A DNA stretch of 64,000 bases, taken from positions 620,001-684,000 of the forward strand of contig JAWRVZ010000233.1 of NCBI GenBank assembly GCA_037043235.1. Reading direction: 5' to 3'. The first letter of the stretch is position 1; every line of letters starts with the position of its first letter. This DNA is from Rhodeus uyekii. Lineage: Eukaryota > Chordata > Actinopteri > Cypriniformes > Acheilognathidae. Shown piece after piece: positions 1 to 13,190 of the stretch. The position numbers and the translations under genes are program-made. The notes under the pieces were generated by a model. It had not been told where the DNA came from. It did not search any database and saw only the letters and a list, made by a program, of their open reading frames with translations.

Positions 1-3000
1 GCACCGTCTAACATCTCAGTGGTTGGATAAGTTTAGATTACAGGAAAAAAAGCTGAATGCAGCTGTCTGCTCTGAAATTTTATGTTATAAAATTATTTAA
101 AATTTTACATGCAAATATTTGCATGAAGTTGACTGGTACCTTAACCCCTGCTCTGTTTTTTCCATCACTAGACAGTTCTAAACAACAGCTTTTATAGAAT
201 AATAAGAAATCTTTGTAACACTGTAAACAGCTTTATTTGATGAATTTAAATAGATGTTGGTTGGCATGTGCAGATTTGTTTTTCACAGTGTGTTACTGAC
301 AATGTGAATGTTTCACAGCCGATGTCAACAGTTCTATACACCACACAACATCTATCCATACCATATACAAACTACCACTCTTGCTAATTCTTTATTATTA
401 CTGCTTTTTTTGCATTTTAGAAAACTCTAAAATGGTAGAAATTGACATTGTGTAGTGTTTCAAAAGACTGTATTTGAAATGAAAATTCTGTCATTTACTC
501 ATGCCATTCTAAGCTATTAATGTCTTTTATACACAAAAGAAGAAATGTTTAATAATTTACTACTCACTCTTTTACATGCAATTACAAGGAATGGGGACTG
601 AGGTGTTAAAAAAGAAGAAGATTGTGTTCTTTTTGGCACTTGAGCATTTCAGTCCCCATAAATGATCCCCATATGATGCCATAGTTGTTATACCACTCTG
701 TAAGCAATTTATTATACTTGTTTATTACAATCAATTCCAAACCGAATCGAAACACCTCATCGTCCTCTCGCCTCCGTCATTCTCTCTTCTCAGACTGAGT
801 GCAGCTGTGGACCTCTTCACCTCAGCCTGGCACTCGAGGTCTGCACCCCTGCATGGTGAACAATGGAGGTATTAGAAGGCCCTGTAAGCTGCAGCCCTCT
901 TCAAACAGGCAGCCAGCATGGTACCAGATCCAAGCCTTCAGCAGCTGTGCTAACCCCCATTCACTTCACTGACAGAAATCCCCACTCTCCATCCCAAAGA
1001 CTGCTTAATGCAGGGCTCTCTCAAGTGAAAAGAGTGTTTCTTATGTCTTTATTATCTGAGAAAAAGGACACACAGATTCTTTTTGTGCCAGTACACTTTC
1101 ATTTGCCAAAGGCAAGCAGTCTCATTTTTTGTGAAAAGGGTATCAGAGAGAGAAAGAGGGTTTTATAACAAGCCCGTAGCAGAGCGAGCAGGTCTTGTAG
1201 CCTGAAACGTCTTATGTTTCACTGCCTCTTTTCCTGGTATCTGACGCTGGGCTGCTCAGCCTCCACGGTAATTAGACTCAAAATCCTTCAGTATAGGGCC
1301 TCTGCATAAAACTCTCTTTGATGGGGAACTTGATTTCCTCAACATTTCTTTTTCCTTTTTTTGTGGCTAAGTTGGCTTATGCCCATATCGGTCACCCTCA
1401 CCTCGTTCCTTATTGGATTCTGACCTACTGTACCAACACACTTGTGACACCCTGCACTGTGCAAGTACACAGAAACCAATTGGACATGCTCTATAAATCA
1501 TCGCCTACATCCTTCTTGTGGAGAATGAAAAATAAAATAGCAGACAGGCCTGTAGACCTGGGAGGGAGGAGGCCCAACTGGAATGCATTCTGCCAAAGGA
1601 ACACGAGATGTTAAATGCATATCAGCAGCTGGAAGTGTTCAGATACATGGAGGAACGGCCTTTGTTGCACTGGATACCAGTTACACTGTAACTTTAATAC
1701 ATAAAGACTGTATTACACTGACGGATCGCTCTGAAAGGATACTGCTCAATTTTATTATGCGGGACATCTGACATAGATGACATGTATTTTTAAAAACCCA
1801 TATAGTAATAAAAATATATTGCCTTTTCAATGTTTTAATGACTTATTTTTCCTTTATATATTTTTTTTTTCTTTTTTTTTCTCCATTGTCCAAAATCTAT
1901 TTTAAACAAACCTATAGCTCCATAAATACATATTGTTGTATGCAGTTATGTCTGTGTTTCAAATAGAAATTTATGTAAAAAAAATATATATATATAATGT
2001 CTTATTGTTTGTTGTTGTTTTTTTTTAGAAAATTTCATGAATCTTTAACTTATTTGCACAATATATTATATAATTAATATTGGATAAATAACCACTGATA
2101 TTTGACTCTATATTAAGCATGCTCTTTTCCTAAATTTCTTGTTATCTAGTGTCCATTTAAATTACTTTTTAAAAAACTAATTGAATTACACTGTTAATTG
2201 TAAACTTTAGCAAATCTCAAAGTCTCATTCTGAAGATTACAATGTAGTACTCAGTTTAAAATGATTGATAGCATATAAAATTATTACTTTTAGTTTACAT
2301 TGTAGATTTTAGCAAACAAACACCAATATCAAAAGTAAGCAGACAATCTCAGATATGCGTCTGAGAAACCCCTTTCACATAACGGTTGACATTCCAATGT
2401 AGAAACCTCACCAGTCATTTCATCTTACCTTTCTGCAACTCGCTGGGGCAAGGAGGATGTTTGAGCCCAGCATGACCTGGCATGTAGGAATGATTTTTAT
2501 TGGGACAGTTTTCAGGCAGTGAGCCCAGCAGACAGTTAACTGTTTTAGCATAGGCCTACACAAAAAAAGCTTTTGAATATTGTCGAACTGCTGCTCTCAA
2601 CGGCTATTGAACGAGTTCACCTTGAAAAGACCCCCTCTCGGTTGAGCTTTCGCTCCTCTTTCTCTCCACTCAATTTTGGATTCTCTGATGTGTAAATCTG
2701 AATACCGGATGTAGCCATAAACCTCTGACTCTCACGACCCCGCTTGCAAATTTCAGCTATCAAAACTGAGTGGCTGCCATGAGAAAAGCACAACTCTTTT
2801 TTTCGCTTTCAGTCTGAACTTCCAAGCAACTGAGAAGTGATCAGAAAAGGCTCTTCTGCCTTTTCATCTTCAAAGGCATGCTATTAATAAACTCCATAAA
2901 TAATAACAGGTTGTCGGGAGTATGACGTAGATGAGAATGCCACAGTATCTGCCCCCGGACACATTGTCTATCTCAGAGGGCACAGTGAATAAAGCCTGAA

Positions 3001-4324
3001 CCCATTCATAGATTCAATTTATTATGGTCCATCATGTTATGCAGTACATTTTCACTGCCCCTATTATATATCTTAAAATACACATTTAAGTGGACATGGA
3101 GGTGAATTTTATGATGTTGCTGTGTACAGTCATGTGCTAGGGTACTATTCACCATCTTCTGAAACTAAAAGTAAGGTTTTTTTTTTGTTATTGACAAATA
3201 TATTTTTTCTCCAATCAAAAACTTTCAAACTTATTTCCTTTAGAGTGTTGTTTTAATTGGTTAACAATATGTAGCTTTTCCTATTTCCTCTGTTTCACTT
3301 TTCATCCTGTAATTCACATTTCAGGTTAATTCAATGTGTTTCTCTGTAAAGATTTGCGGCTTATACAAGCAATTACTAAGTGAATATTATTTGCTAGCAT
3401 TTTTTCCAAATCAGTGTCCTAGTTGGTTTGCATTTTATTTCCATTCTGTGAAGCATCATGTTAATTTTCTTGTCATTATATGTAATTAATCAATCTTTAC
3501 TTAATAAAGGTTAACTTCAGTTGACAAGACCAACTAAAAACAGAGTTACAGAGTTCAAAAGATGCCGCATGACAGGAACAGCCTATTGATAGTTTTACTA
3601 ATGGACAGGCCTTTTACTGGAACTGGAAGAGTTGAATATGCCACTTCACTAGTATTCATCATAAAGAGACTTTCAAGAAAATGTTTAAAAGTAGTGGTCA
3701 TGCCATACCGGAGAAGTAGTGCACAGATAGATCTCCAGGAATATGTCTTTCTGGATATGTCAATGTCTTCAATTACAAGCCGTTTCTTCCACATCTCTCC
3801 TTCCGCCCCATTTTACATCTCCAGTATAATGAATTAAGAAACGGTGTCCAAGTTGCCAACGTGAATTAATTGGTACTAATAGATATTGAATATTGTGAGT
3901 CACTGAATATTGTACCATTCTATCTCTCTAACTACCTCACGTATTATACCCTGTTCAGAAATTCTAAAGCACTCCCCTGCCTTCTTTCTTTCTGTGCACA
4001 TGAAAAATGTACACATGTAAGTGTAGATGGCCCGGGGAAATATACTGGTGTTACACTTCTCCTCCGCTATTAGACACTTAATCTGTCATTGTGTCAGCTT
4101 TTTTTCTCTCATAGCAAGATCGCTTAACACACAGCTGATTTTACCAGCGTAAGATCAGATATGTGGAATGAAATGATAGCTTAACGTATTGTGGTGCATG
4201 GTCATCACCACAACAACCACAATGACATACTGTAGGGTGAATTTGAGTTGATGTCATATAATACCTTTAATTGCATTATAAGTTTCCATTAATCACTACT
4301 GTGTATATATGAATAATTTGATTT
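1..4324. other. AT-rich non-coding DNA, no gene
   Basis: No ORF here has family resemblance or plausible gene structure; the short ORFs (up to about 100 codons) are chance. A degenerate copy of a common cyprinid-type repeat lies near 478-620. Short A/T homopolymers occur near 1850-2030. The remainder looks unique. Confidence 0.6.
478..620 (+). repeat. Degenerate dispersed repeat ('tcatttactcac' type)
   Basis: The motif AAAATTCTGTCATTTACTCA, followed by ACAAAAGAAG and a stretch ending in ATGGGGACTGAGG, is the core of a short repeat abundant in cyprinid genomes. Related, variably decayed copies occur near 9266, 44340, 46160, 54470 and 62510. Family name not assigned. Confidence 0.5.
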
Positions 4325-4343
4325 TATATATATATATATATAT

Positions 4344-4425
<82 letters not shown>
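4325..4425. repeat. Compound (TA)n-(GT)n microsatellite
   Basis: About 20 bases of alternating TA run directly into roughly 80 bases of uninterrupted GT. It is likely to be polymorphic in length and able to adopt Z-DNA or cruciform structure. Confidence 0.97.
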
Positions 4426-4436
<11 letters not shown>

Positions 4437-6133
4437 GATATAAAAAAAGTTTTATAGATTTATATATGTTCATGCTGGTTTTTCTCAGGTGAAAACCTCA
4501 AATGTTGGCACCAGCTCTACAATTCGGTAGTCCAGTAAAGTTACGCCACATTTATTGATAAAAGCAAGCAGTTTTACAGTATTAAACATGAACAGGCACG
4601 CTGTCTCTTTCAAATAGAATAACAATTTCAGTTTTTACTATTAAGCCTCTATCCAGTGTATTCATGTTTTTTCTCATGGACATCTGACCTTGACAGACTG
4701 AATAGAAGAAATAAAGCGGAGAAGATTTAAAAGTCAAAGAAGCCAGTGTTTTTCAACCTTTTTTGAGCCAAGGTATATTTTTTCATTGAAAAAAAATTAC
4801 AAGGCACAATACCAACAAACCGAAAACTGTTATGACAAATCTCCTCTGACCACTTGTGATCAGATTTCATCAAGTGGATTTCAAGTGTGCATACATCGTT
4901 ATGTTAAAACATATTGATAAAACACAAAATGGCAGCAAAAAACATTTTGTTCCTCGTTTTACTGCTGTCCACCATTCAGATGTTAATAGCAGGTGTAAAC
5001 AGGACCTTAGAGCTCCAGGAGTCTTCAGTGTGTCTAATCAGAGTCAGTGTGCCCTCCTTCCCACTGCCAAATGTAATGGGCTAGATTAATCCATGCCTCT
5101 CTGCCTGTACTGAGGGGTAGCAGGAGCTTTGCCTTATAATAGCGGCCATCCATCATTGATGTGTGGGCTTTATGTCAATAGTTGAAAGGGAATACTACTG
5201 TCTTCGTGCCTGAAGATAACTGAGTTTGTAGTAGAAAAAAACACATATTTCTTGTGTGGATGCAGGTTGTATGAATGTATAGTCTTCTATTGCCTATTGC
5301 ATGTGTTATGATTTTGAAAATGAAAAGGAGGATTTTTTTCTGAGAATTGAATGCACTTTACAAATAATACAGAGTAAGCAGTCATGGACCAACTGGGACC
5401 AATTTAGCTCTCAGACAGGCTTTTTCATTCAAGAACATCTGCCATGAAGGTATATTGAAAATACTGTTTTTAAAGACTAGGAAACAGGAAATAAGATTAA
5501 GGGCCTTCTAAATATAAGTAATATAAATATAAGATCTTAGCCATTCCACAACATATAATGTTTCAGAAAAAGTGGGCTATGTTATTCTAGAAACACTTGA
5601 TATTCTGAGCAAATGCGTGGAACTATATACAGTATTTCATTTCTTGACAATGACTTGCTATGTCATTCTGGCAGAACCCCCTTTCCTCATAAATAAATGT
5701 GAGGCTGTTGAGATTATGTGATAAGACAGAATGACTGACATTTGTAGAATATAGAGGGGGAAGACACTTAAAAGGCAAAGGAAGATCTTTGATATGGAGA
5801 GGTGGAAAATAGCGATCTATATGTGCATATTTTAACGTCATGCATAGAATACCTACAACCAAACCAATATTTATATTCCTTTATTTGTAAATGTCAAACA
5901 AACTATTATTTAATTATAATTGTGGAAGTAACCTGCAAATTTGATTTGATCTGGAGGATAAACATTATTATTAAGGATGTCTAAATATCTGAAACAAAAA
6001 TTCTAAGACAGGACGAAAATCATTCTCCTTGCTGTCAACGTGGCTTTTTATATTTAAGTTCTTTAAACACTCTGTGAAGTAGCGCTGTACCTTTAAAGAG
6101 TCACATAAATAACATTTCTTTTCTTTTTTGCGT
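4426..6133. other. Non-coding DNA, no gene
   Basis: AT-rich DNA without a supportable gene. The only recognisable feature is a hAT-like terminus near 4744. Confidence 0.55.
4744..4860 (+). mobile_element. Solitary hAT-like terminus
   Basis: CAGTGTTTTTCAACC followed by TTTTGAGCCAAGG has the form of a Charlie-type hAT terminal inverted repeat. I could not find a matching right end or an 8-bp target duplication, so this is probably a truncated relic. The right limit is approximate. Confidence 0.4.
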
Positions 6134-6202
6134 TTCAAAGAAGTCTCTTCTGCTCACCAAAGATGCATTTATCTGGCAAAAAATACAGTAAAAATAGTAA
6201 TA

Positions 6203-7221
6203 CAGTAATACCTCGAGATATGAGCATAATCCGTTCCAGCGCGGAGCTCGTAACTCGAATTGCTTGTATCTAGAGTCATGTTTTCCCATAAGAAATAATA
6301 GAAAACAAATTAATTGGTTCCAGTTCCGTAACAACGGAAGAACAACGGAAGTTTTTTATTGGTATAGACACGCACACAATCACACACAATTATAGTACAT
6401 GTATACAGTATAAGGATTTGTGTGATATCAAATAAAATGTGGTTTTAATTATACGTTTTTACAGACAGAAGATAGACAGTAGCGGCAGGTGCGGAGGAGG
6501 GAGGGAGGGGGTTGGTTCGTTGACACTTGATTCCGTATCATTCCTTACACGAACACTACGTAACTTACGTAAACTTAAATTAACATAACTGAACTTAGCT
6601 TACGTATTTTTTGTAACTTTTCTATTATATTTTATTGTTTTGTTTGTTTTCTTCCCTTTTCTCGTCTGACTACCCTCACTTTCAATTTCTTTTGGCGCAG
6701 ACCTTTTAATGGAATAGCTACCTATCGAGGGAGATTTGTTTCTGTCTCCCTTTAAAAATAAATAAGGTACGCGTCGTCAAAAAGCGCCGAAGTACGACCA
6801 GTAGACAATTTATCAGGGTGTTTCTTTTCAATGCTAAGCTCTTGCAACACCTTCTCACAATCTGATGCTCCTGCTGCTAGATCACTCACGCGGCACCGCG
6901 CCCAAATTTAACGACAATTTCATGCTTCATTTCCATGGTCATCATGCACTTCCTCTTCTCACTACCATCCTTACCATTCACTTTCTTAGAGCTCATCGCT
7001 GATATGAAGAATATTGAACAGAATAGAGAGAAAATCAGCTACTAGTGGGTGACGCGTACAAGTCAGTGAACACTGAAGTGAAAGTGCGTCTGCATCGGCA
7101 TCAGTACGCGTGCTCGTATCTCGAAAATTTACTCGTATCTAGAAGCAAAAATCTGCCCGAAGGCTTGCTCGTATCTTGGAATACTCGTATGTAGAGACGC
7201 TCGTATCTCGAGGTATTACTG
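6203..7221 (-). mobile_element. Tigger/pogo-like DNA transposon derivative, 1.0 kb
   Basis: The ends are inverted: CAGTAATACCTCGAGATA at the left and TATCTCGAGGTATTACTG at the right. A TA target duplication lies at 6201-6202 and 7222-7223. The subterminal TCGTATCT/GAGCTCGTA motifs are also inverted. TIRs of the CAGTGGTACCTCG kind with TA targets are typical of Tigger-type pogo elements. The interior holds a relic of the transposase N-terminus on the minus strand, so this is an internally deleted copy. Confidence 0.8.
6886..6996 (-). pseudogene. Tigger-type transposase N-terminal fragment
   Basis: Read on the minus strand from an ATG at 6996, 36 codons precede a stop at 6886. They carry KRKCMMTMEMKHEIV near residues 14-28, which resembles the opening of Tigger/pogo transposases: a Lys/Arg-rich start, then a MxMExKxEI helix of the CENP-B-type HTH domain. 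After a small frame change upstream of 6886 the reading continues with SDLAAGAS, also family-like. No catalytic domain remains in the element, so it is non-functional. Confidence 0.55.
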
Positions 7222-7548
7222 TACTGTGAAATATTACTTTTTTAAAGAAAGGTTTTCTGTTTTAATATATTTTAAGATGTAATGGCAAAGTTGAATTTTC
7301 AGCATCCATTACCGTACTCTAATCACATGATCTTTTAGAAATATTCTAATATGTAGCTAATATTTGGTGCTTATTATCAATGTTGAAAACAGTTAGGCTC
7401 CTTAATGTTTTTGAGGAGATTATGATGCATTTATTTCAGGATTCTTTGAATAGAATGCTCAAAGCAACATTTATTTGAAATATAAATGTTTTGTACATTA
7501 CAAATGTCTTTACTCTCTCCTTGCTGAATAAAAGCTTAATTTATTTTT

Positions 7549-9611
7549 ATTTGTAAAAACCTTTTACACAGCAGTGTACAAATCCAACCATTTTATCTAA
7601 ACTAAAAAAAATAAATAATCATCAACACAACATTTCAGCTAAATCCCATAAAAAGAAGACTAAAGAGCACCTCCGTGTAATGAATTCTTCGTGCCTGGGT
7701 AGGTTTGCAGCAGTCAGCCACCCAACATCTCAGAACTGTGTCTCAGTCTGGTTCATCAGGTTTGTTTCAGGCTCATTAGGGCTAGTTGATGGGAGCATGG
7801 CTCTTTGGACATGGGGGTGCCTATAGAAAGAAAACTGCACACTAACACACAGCATCTCTCTGAATGATGTGTGTACTAGAGGACTGTGAGGACATGAGGT
7901 CTTTTCCATTTTTAAAAAGATCAGACCAAAGATCAGCCATAATTTAGCCTGCCTATGACTGTTCAGAGCTGATTGAGAAAGTTTAGTCCAGTTAAAGTCA
8001 AAATGCAATCACATTTAGCCCTATTTTCTTTTCTCAATCACGGTCCAAGAATGATGCGATTGAATGAATCTCTGGTTTAAGTTATTCCAGAAGTAAAGTA
8101 CTCGGAAACTACTACTTTCCCTTTCTTCTGACCTCATTTTAGCTGCTTGAGCTGTTGGATGTTGTCAACCCATAGCCAGTCAACTGTTTTGCTTTTTAGC
8201 AAACTCATGTTTATTCCAGCTCGATTTTATGTTATGCCCACTTTTAACTACCCAGTCAAATCCTGACCTTCGAAATGAAGTCCTGCTCTATATTTTTTTT
8301 TACATTTAATGTCACATTATACATGCAAAACATTGTGGAAGTGCTATTCATGTTGACTTTAAAGTAAAACATGTTTAAAAATCAACAGACAGCAGTGATC
8401 GTTATAATTGAGTGTGAAATTCACATCACTTTATGACTGCATTTATGTGCTGCTTTGTAATCGAAAAGGGCTTTGTAATCATCGCATTATTCACTTCAAC
8501 AGCCGTGGGGAGCACGACTCCCTTGGTGTTTTTTTTAAATAACGCAAGGAAAGAGCTCTTCACAATTCACTCCAATTTTGTTAAATACCGCATTTCAACA
8601 GCAGTATCTGCTCCCAACCCCACCCGGTACTCGTTCGTGTGGCGTCTCACCATTCATTAAACGGCGAGGGAGTGTGAGTGCTCTTAATGGATGTTGACGT
8701 GGTGCCTCAGATAAAGTGCAAACTGTGGATTTTTTTTACTTGGAGGTTGTTCTGAATAAGCCCACCTGCAACCTCAACTTTAGCCTTTCTGTGTTTGTCA
8801 TGCTCGGTCTCAGCGCACCGCTCTCCCGCCGCACCAGGTAATTAACTGGAATGTCAACACGGGATGAACTGCTGTGAAATAATAGCTTCTTTTATCCAGG
8901 AGTCGTGATCGTTATCTTTGTATTTTTTCCTTTTCCTAACCATCTTCAGTGCTGTCACCCACACCTTAACCCCGGCCCCTCCTCACCATTGTCTTATTTG
9001 TTCACAATTGATGACATCCTCTACTTACCTTTAAATTAGTCTGCCCTCAGGATGAAGTGCTCTGAAGAGGCTTGCCGAGGAAAGGAGAACTTCAATTTTC
9101 AAGTAGCTGTGAGCGGTTTGCGAATAAAACCCGTGACAGCTTACTAATTCTGTGGTTTTCGGGAACAGCTGGAGTTTCAAGGCTGCACTGTAAAATTTCA
9201 CAGAAAGAAGTGTTAAGGAAGAAAACATTTCTTAACTACTTGAAACCTTGTTTGAGCTGAACTTCTCTTCAAGGAATAGTTCACTTCATGTCGTGCCAAT
9301 CCTGTCTGGTTTACTTTCTTCAGGAACACAAAAGACTGCTGGGCTTTATTTTCTATGCAATTGCAATGAATAGAGACTGAGGCCTTTAAAAAAAAACAAT
9401 GCAAAAGCACCTGAAAGTATCACAAAAAAGTAGTTTTGACTGAACAATGTCACAATGAACAAAATGCCAAGTCTTCGGAAGATTATGAAAACTTTGTGTG
9501 AGAAACATACAGAAATTTAAGTCATTACTGACCGATAATCTTTAGCTCAAGTGGCTGTTAACATCTGTACTGTTCTGAGTTTTGTGAACTCAGATTTGTA
9601 AACTTTAGGTT
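7549..9611. other. Largely unique non-coding DNA
   Basis: No coding region is supported. A degenerate short repeat copy lies at 9266-9440. The stretch 8640-8900 is less AT-rich and free of repeats. Confidence 0.5.
8640..8900. promoter_or_regulatory. Candidate conserved non-coding element
   Basis: This stretch is free of transposon and simple repeat. It has balanced base composition and contains CAGGTAATTA near 8837, a joined E-box-like and homeodomain core. It lies about 7.6 kb upstream of sox11. Its status as an enhancer is inference only. Confidence 0.25.
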
Positions 9612-10445
9612 CAAGCCTCAAAGGCTTTTATTGACAATTACATTAAGTTTATGCAAAGAATCATATTTGCAACATTGACCCTTCTTTTTCACACTGGCAT
9701 GCTGTCAACCTCTGGGCCACATCCTGACTGATGGACTGATTAGAGTTGGTTAGAATTTGAGGGTTTTTGTTTGTCCACCCACCTCTTGAGGATAATCAAC
9801 AGGATTATGTTCTGGGGAGTTTCCTGGCCATGGACCCAACATGTCAATGTTTTATTCTTCAAGACACTTAGTTGTCACTTTTGACTTATGGCATCATGCT
9901 GGAAAATGCGTTGTTCATCACCAAACTGTTCTTGGATAGTTGAGAACAGTTGCTCTCGGAGGATGTTTTTGTACCATTATTCATGGCTATGTTCTTAGGC
10001 AAATTGGGAGTAAACCCACTCCCTTGGATGAGAAGCAACCCCACATATGCATTGTCTCAGACTGCTTTCCTGTTGGCAGCGCATAGGACTGATGGTAGTC
10101 CTCAGCTTTTCTTCTCCGGACAAGCTTTTTTCAAGATACCCTAGACAAACAAAAAGGAGATTCATCAGAGAAAATGACTTTACCCCAGTCCTCCAATCCC
10201 TGTACCTTTTGCAGAATATCAATCTGTACTTTATATTTTTCCCAAAGAGAAGTGTCTTACATTTACATTTATGCATTTGGCAGACGCTTTTATCCAAAGC
10301 GACTTACATTACATTCAAGGAACACATTGAATCAGTTCTGGCTTTCCCTGGGCTCAACCCCATGACCTTGACGTTGTAAACACCAATGCTCTACTGATTG
10401 AGCTACAGGAAAGCTCTTCTTTGCTGCTGCCCTTCTTGACACAAA
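9612..10445 (-). pseudogene. Decayed Tc1/mariner transposase, split by a SINE
   Basis: The plus strand matches, inverted, the 3' half of a Tc1-like transposase ORF familiar from fish genomes. On the minus strand, near 9960-9880, the codons read EQFGDEQRIFQHDA, corresponding to the second catalytic Asp region (FQHDxAPxH). Further on, HGQETPQN and LKRWVDKQKPSN match the WPGNSPDLNPIENLW...LKRRVDKQ region, with the third acidic site damaged. Stops and indels are numerous. The sequence is interrupted at about 10257-10414 by a SINE and resumes for about 30 bases. There is no N-terminal DNA-binding part, so this is a truncated fossil. Confidence 0.75.
10257..10414 (-). mobile_element. tRNA-derived SINE, minus orientation
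   Basis: In reverse complement it begins with a tRNA-like head: TTCCTGTAGCTCAATCAG forms an A box, and a GGTTGAGCC-type B box follows about 45 bases on. It ends in the tail TGGATAAAAGCGTCTGCC plus AAATGCATAAATG. The insertion sits inside the Tc1 fossil. A second copy of the same family is at 19685-19854. Confidence 0.75.
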
Positions 10446-12524
10446 AAACAGCAAGTCACACATTGAATTAAACATGAAATTATGAAGCAATAGTATTTTC
10501 TTGTGAAAATGTTGTGGGCAAAATGAATTTTTTGGGTGAACTATTCCTTTAGAATTGTTTAACACAACACAAAAGAAAACAGCTCAGCTCTTGTTGCACT
10601 AAGGATGGCTGCTGGGTTAAAAGTAAGATTGTAATTCTGATTCTGACAAAGGTCTGGAGTCTGGACTGATTCCAGTCCTTGTAAATCTTTAAAACTAGGT
10701 CAAACATTTTCTCATCACAATTTAACGATACATCTCGGGTAGTGATTTAGATTTAATAAAATGCCCGAGGCACAACATAAACTGATCAGCACAAGTATGT
10801 TTATGTATCCACCTTGCATGTTTTTGTAGCAAGATAATAATGCAACATTGTCTGATTGATGCCTTTCATCTTGGCCTTTGCCACCACATATACACGAAGC
10901 CTGTAGCTATGACATGAAATCGGCTCCAGTAATCGATAGTTTGAAAAGGGCACACGCACACACAGAAATCTATGTCCACCCTGCACCTTGTCGAGCCTTC
11001 CTGTGGTGTCAAGAATGAAAAAAAAAACTCTCCCTCAGGCGGTGCAATCCATCAACACAGGGCCTGGCCTTCAGACTAAACACACTCTCATTATAGTGGG
11101 TCAGGGCCCCACAAGAACCTCTGAATACATGTTTACTATTACTGCAAAAAGCAGCAAACAAGAGCACCACACGTACCAGCAATCAGCTTTATGCTGCTGC
11201 TTTCGGGGATGGTTCATTAAGGGTCCAAATAACCAACCAGTTGATTAGTGAGTTTAAGAGAAGTATATTTTCCCTTGTATTTGTGTTTGTTTTTTTGTAG
11301 TTTTGGTGCTCTCATTAGCATACTGACTTTTTTAAGACCACTGCATTCTGATCCAATCCTTTGCGCTCTTTCTAACTGTTTGATTTTGAATCCAAGAATG
11401 CATGTTTGTGTAAATGCCACCTAAGAATACATCTAAGTGGGATCAGTTGGACCTACAACATCTACTTATGCAGATCTTCGTTAAAACTGATTGGTTCTCT
11501 TTCAGGTGACCCATCAAATTATAGTTTATAGGTTTGCACATTCTTTGCATGTTTTAAGCATTATTATTAGACAATTGTTGTTAGAAGATGGATAATGACT
11601 GCTTGATTTCATGCTGCTTGACAATACAAAGCCATAAACATCCACGCTTTTAACATAAATTGAGTAAGCAATTTTTCAAAGTCAGTAGTAGTGTAACTTG
11701 AAAATTCTAAGTTGTTTTTGGCATTTATCTTGTTTACTTCACTACTTTCATCATTTTGACACAGAGGCACTGAAGAGAGTGTTGCGAAATCCTGTAAATA
11801 ACTTCAACAGCCACCTCCAATTCACATGGAGATGTTTTTGTAAGAATACGAAAGCAAGGTTACAGTGTTGGAGTGTAATCTGCCATTGCATTTGCTGCAT
11901 TGACAACGTCTAACACAAGCACACACACACCAGCGTGTTAAGTATTCTCTGTTTATCTTCTCGTGAAGTCACTCCTGTCTGCCAAGCATCAGACCTTGAA
12001 AGTGTGGAGACATGGGGTCAATTGCATTACAGTATGTATTCCACTTCACAGGCTTCTTATCTAAGACTGATAACAAAATCCTTTACTCTCCCCAAATCAA
12101 AACGACAGTGGTATTTTCACTAGAGAATAGAGGAAAAGTTTTGGAAATGACAGAATTAGATCAAAATATCACGCGTGGTGAATCGAAGAAATCTCCATAA
12201 AGAAATTCTAAATGACAGAAAAGGACTCCACTAGACATCTTTGAAAATCATTTCTTGTGGTCTACTGCTGACTTCTATTCTTGTTAAAATAGAACTGCCT
12301 GTTTAGTTTCTAAATAAACTAAGAATTGTTTAACCAGGATTTTTTAAATGGGGTCTGCAAGAATGCTTCTGTAACAAATGTATACTGTTAATCTAAAATT
12401 AATAGTTGGTAGAAAAAAGATAAACTGTTAACCTATGTAAATATTTTTTATAGTATCACATAATATAATGTGTTGTTTAATAATTGATACATGAAAATAA
12501 GGGGGTGCCTTGGAAGTCATCCTA
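10446..12524. other. Non-coding DNA, no gene
   Basis: A short repeat end (TTGGGTGAACTATTCCTTTA) lies near 10529-10550. The rest shows no gene, RNA gene or recognised element. Confidence 0.5.
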
Positions 12525-12770
12525 TTTGAGGGTCGTTTGCATCAAAAGTTTGAAGGTTAAGATTTTTTTATGTTTCTTAAAGAAGTCTTTATGCTCAGTA
12601 AGACTGCATTTCTTCGATCAAAAAAACATTAATATTTTGAAATAGTTTTACAATTTACAATAGGGGACACTTTAAGTGTAATATATTATAGTGTAATATT
12701 AGTGTTATAGTGTATAGTGTAATATTATAGTGTAATATATATTACACTATAATATGTATAAGACTAATCA

Positions 12771-12825
<55 letters not shown>

Positions 12826-13190
12826 ATATTATTATTGTATATTAATAGTATATTATTGTTGATTGATTACTATATAAAGGTGACTTGACTATTTAATCAT
12901 TTATTCGTGTCTTTTATTACTGTCATGGCAAAGCTGTATATTCAGCCTTACTACTTCAGTCTTTAGTGCCTCATGATCCTTCAGATATTATTCTAATATG
13001 CTGATTTGGTGCTCAAGAATCAGTCATTGTAATTATTAGAAAATAGTTGAGCTGCTTAAAAATTTTAAGAAACCATGATTTTTTTTCATGATTCTTTGAT
13101 GAATTGACAGTTCAAAATCATTTATTTGAAATAAAAATCTTTTGTAACATTCTAAATATTTTACTGTTACTTTTATCAATTTAATATATA
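12525..13190 (+). repeat. Dispersed cyprinid-type repeat, copy B, with AT-rich insertion
   Basis: TTTCTTAAAGAAGTC and ATGGCAAAGCTG, then ATTCTAATATGCTGATTTGG and TTTGAAATAAAAATCTTTTG, follow the same order as in copies A and C. A segment of about 230 bases (roughly 12660-12890), rich in TATAGTGTAATAT units and (TA)n, interrupts it. Confidence 0.6.
12674..12869. repeat. TATAGTGTAATAT minisatellite plus (TA)n palindrome
   Basis: Three or four imperfect copies of TATAGTGTAATAT are followed by an inverted copy (ATTACACTATAATAT). About 46 bases of (TA)n follow at 12774-12819, flanked by TAATCAATCA (left) and TGATTGATTA (right). The whole block can fold into a hairpin. Confidence 0.8.

Larger units (their letters stand above)
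6134..7548 (+). repeat. Dispersed cyprinid-type repeat, copy A (split by a Tigger MITE)
   Basis: The blocks AAAGAAGTCTCTTCTGCTCA at the left, and to the right of the insertion the blocks near 7285-7320 (AGCATCCATTAC), 7395-7410 and 7520-7548, belong to an interspersed repeat of a few hundred bases. Other copies lie at 12525-13190, 27029-27375, 41768-42825 (-), 53428-53520 (-) and 56449-56545 (-). The repeat is interrupted at 6203-7221. Class not assigned. Confidence 0.65.
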
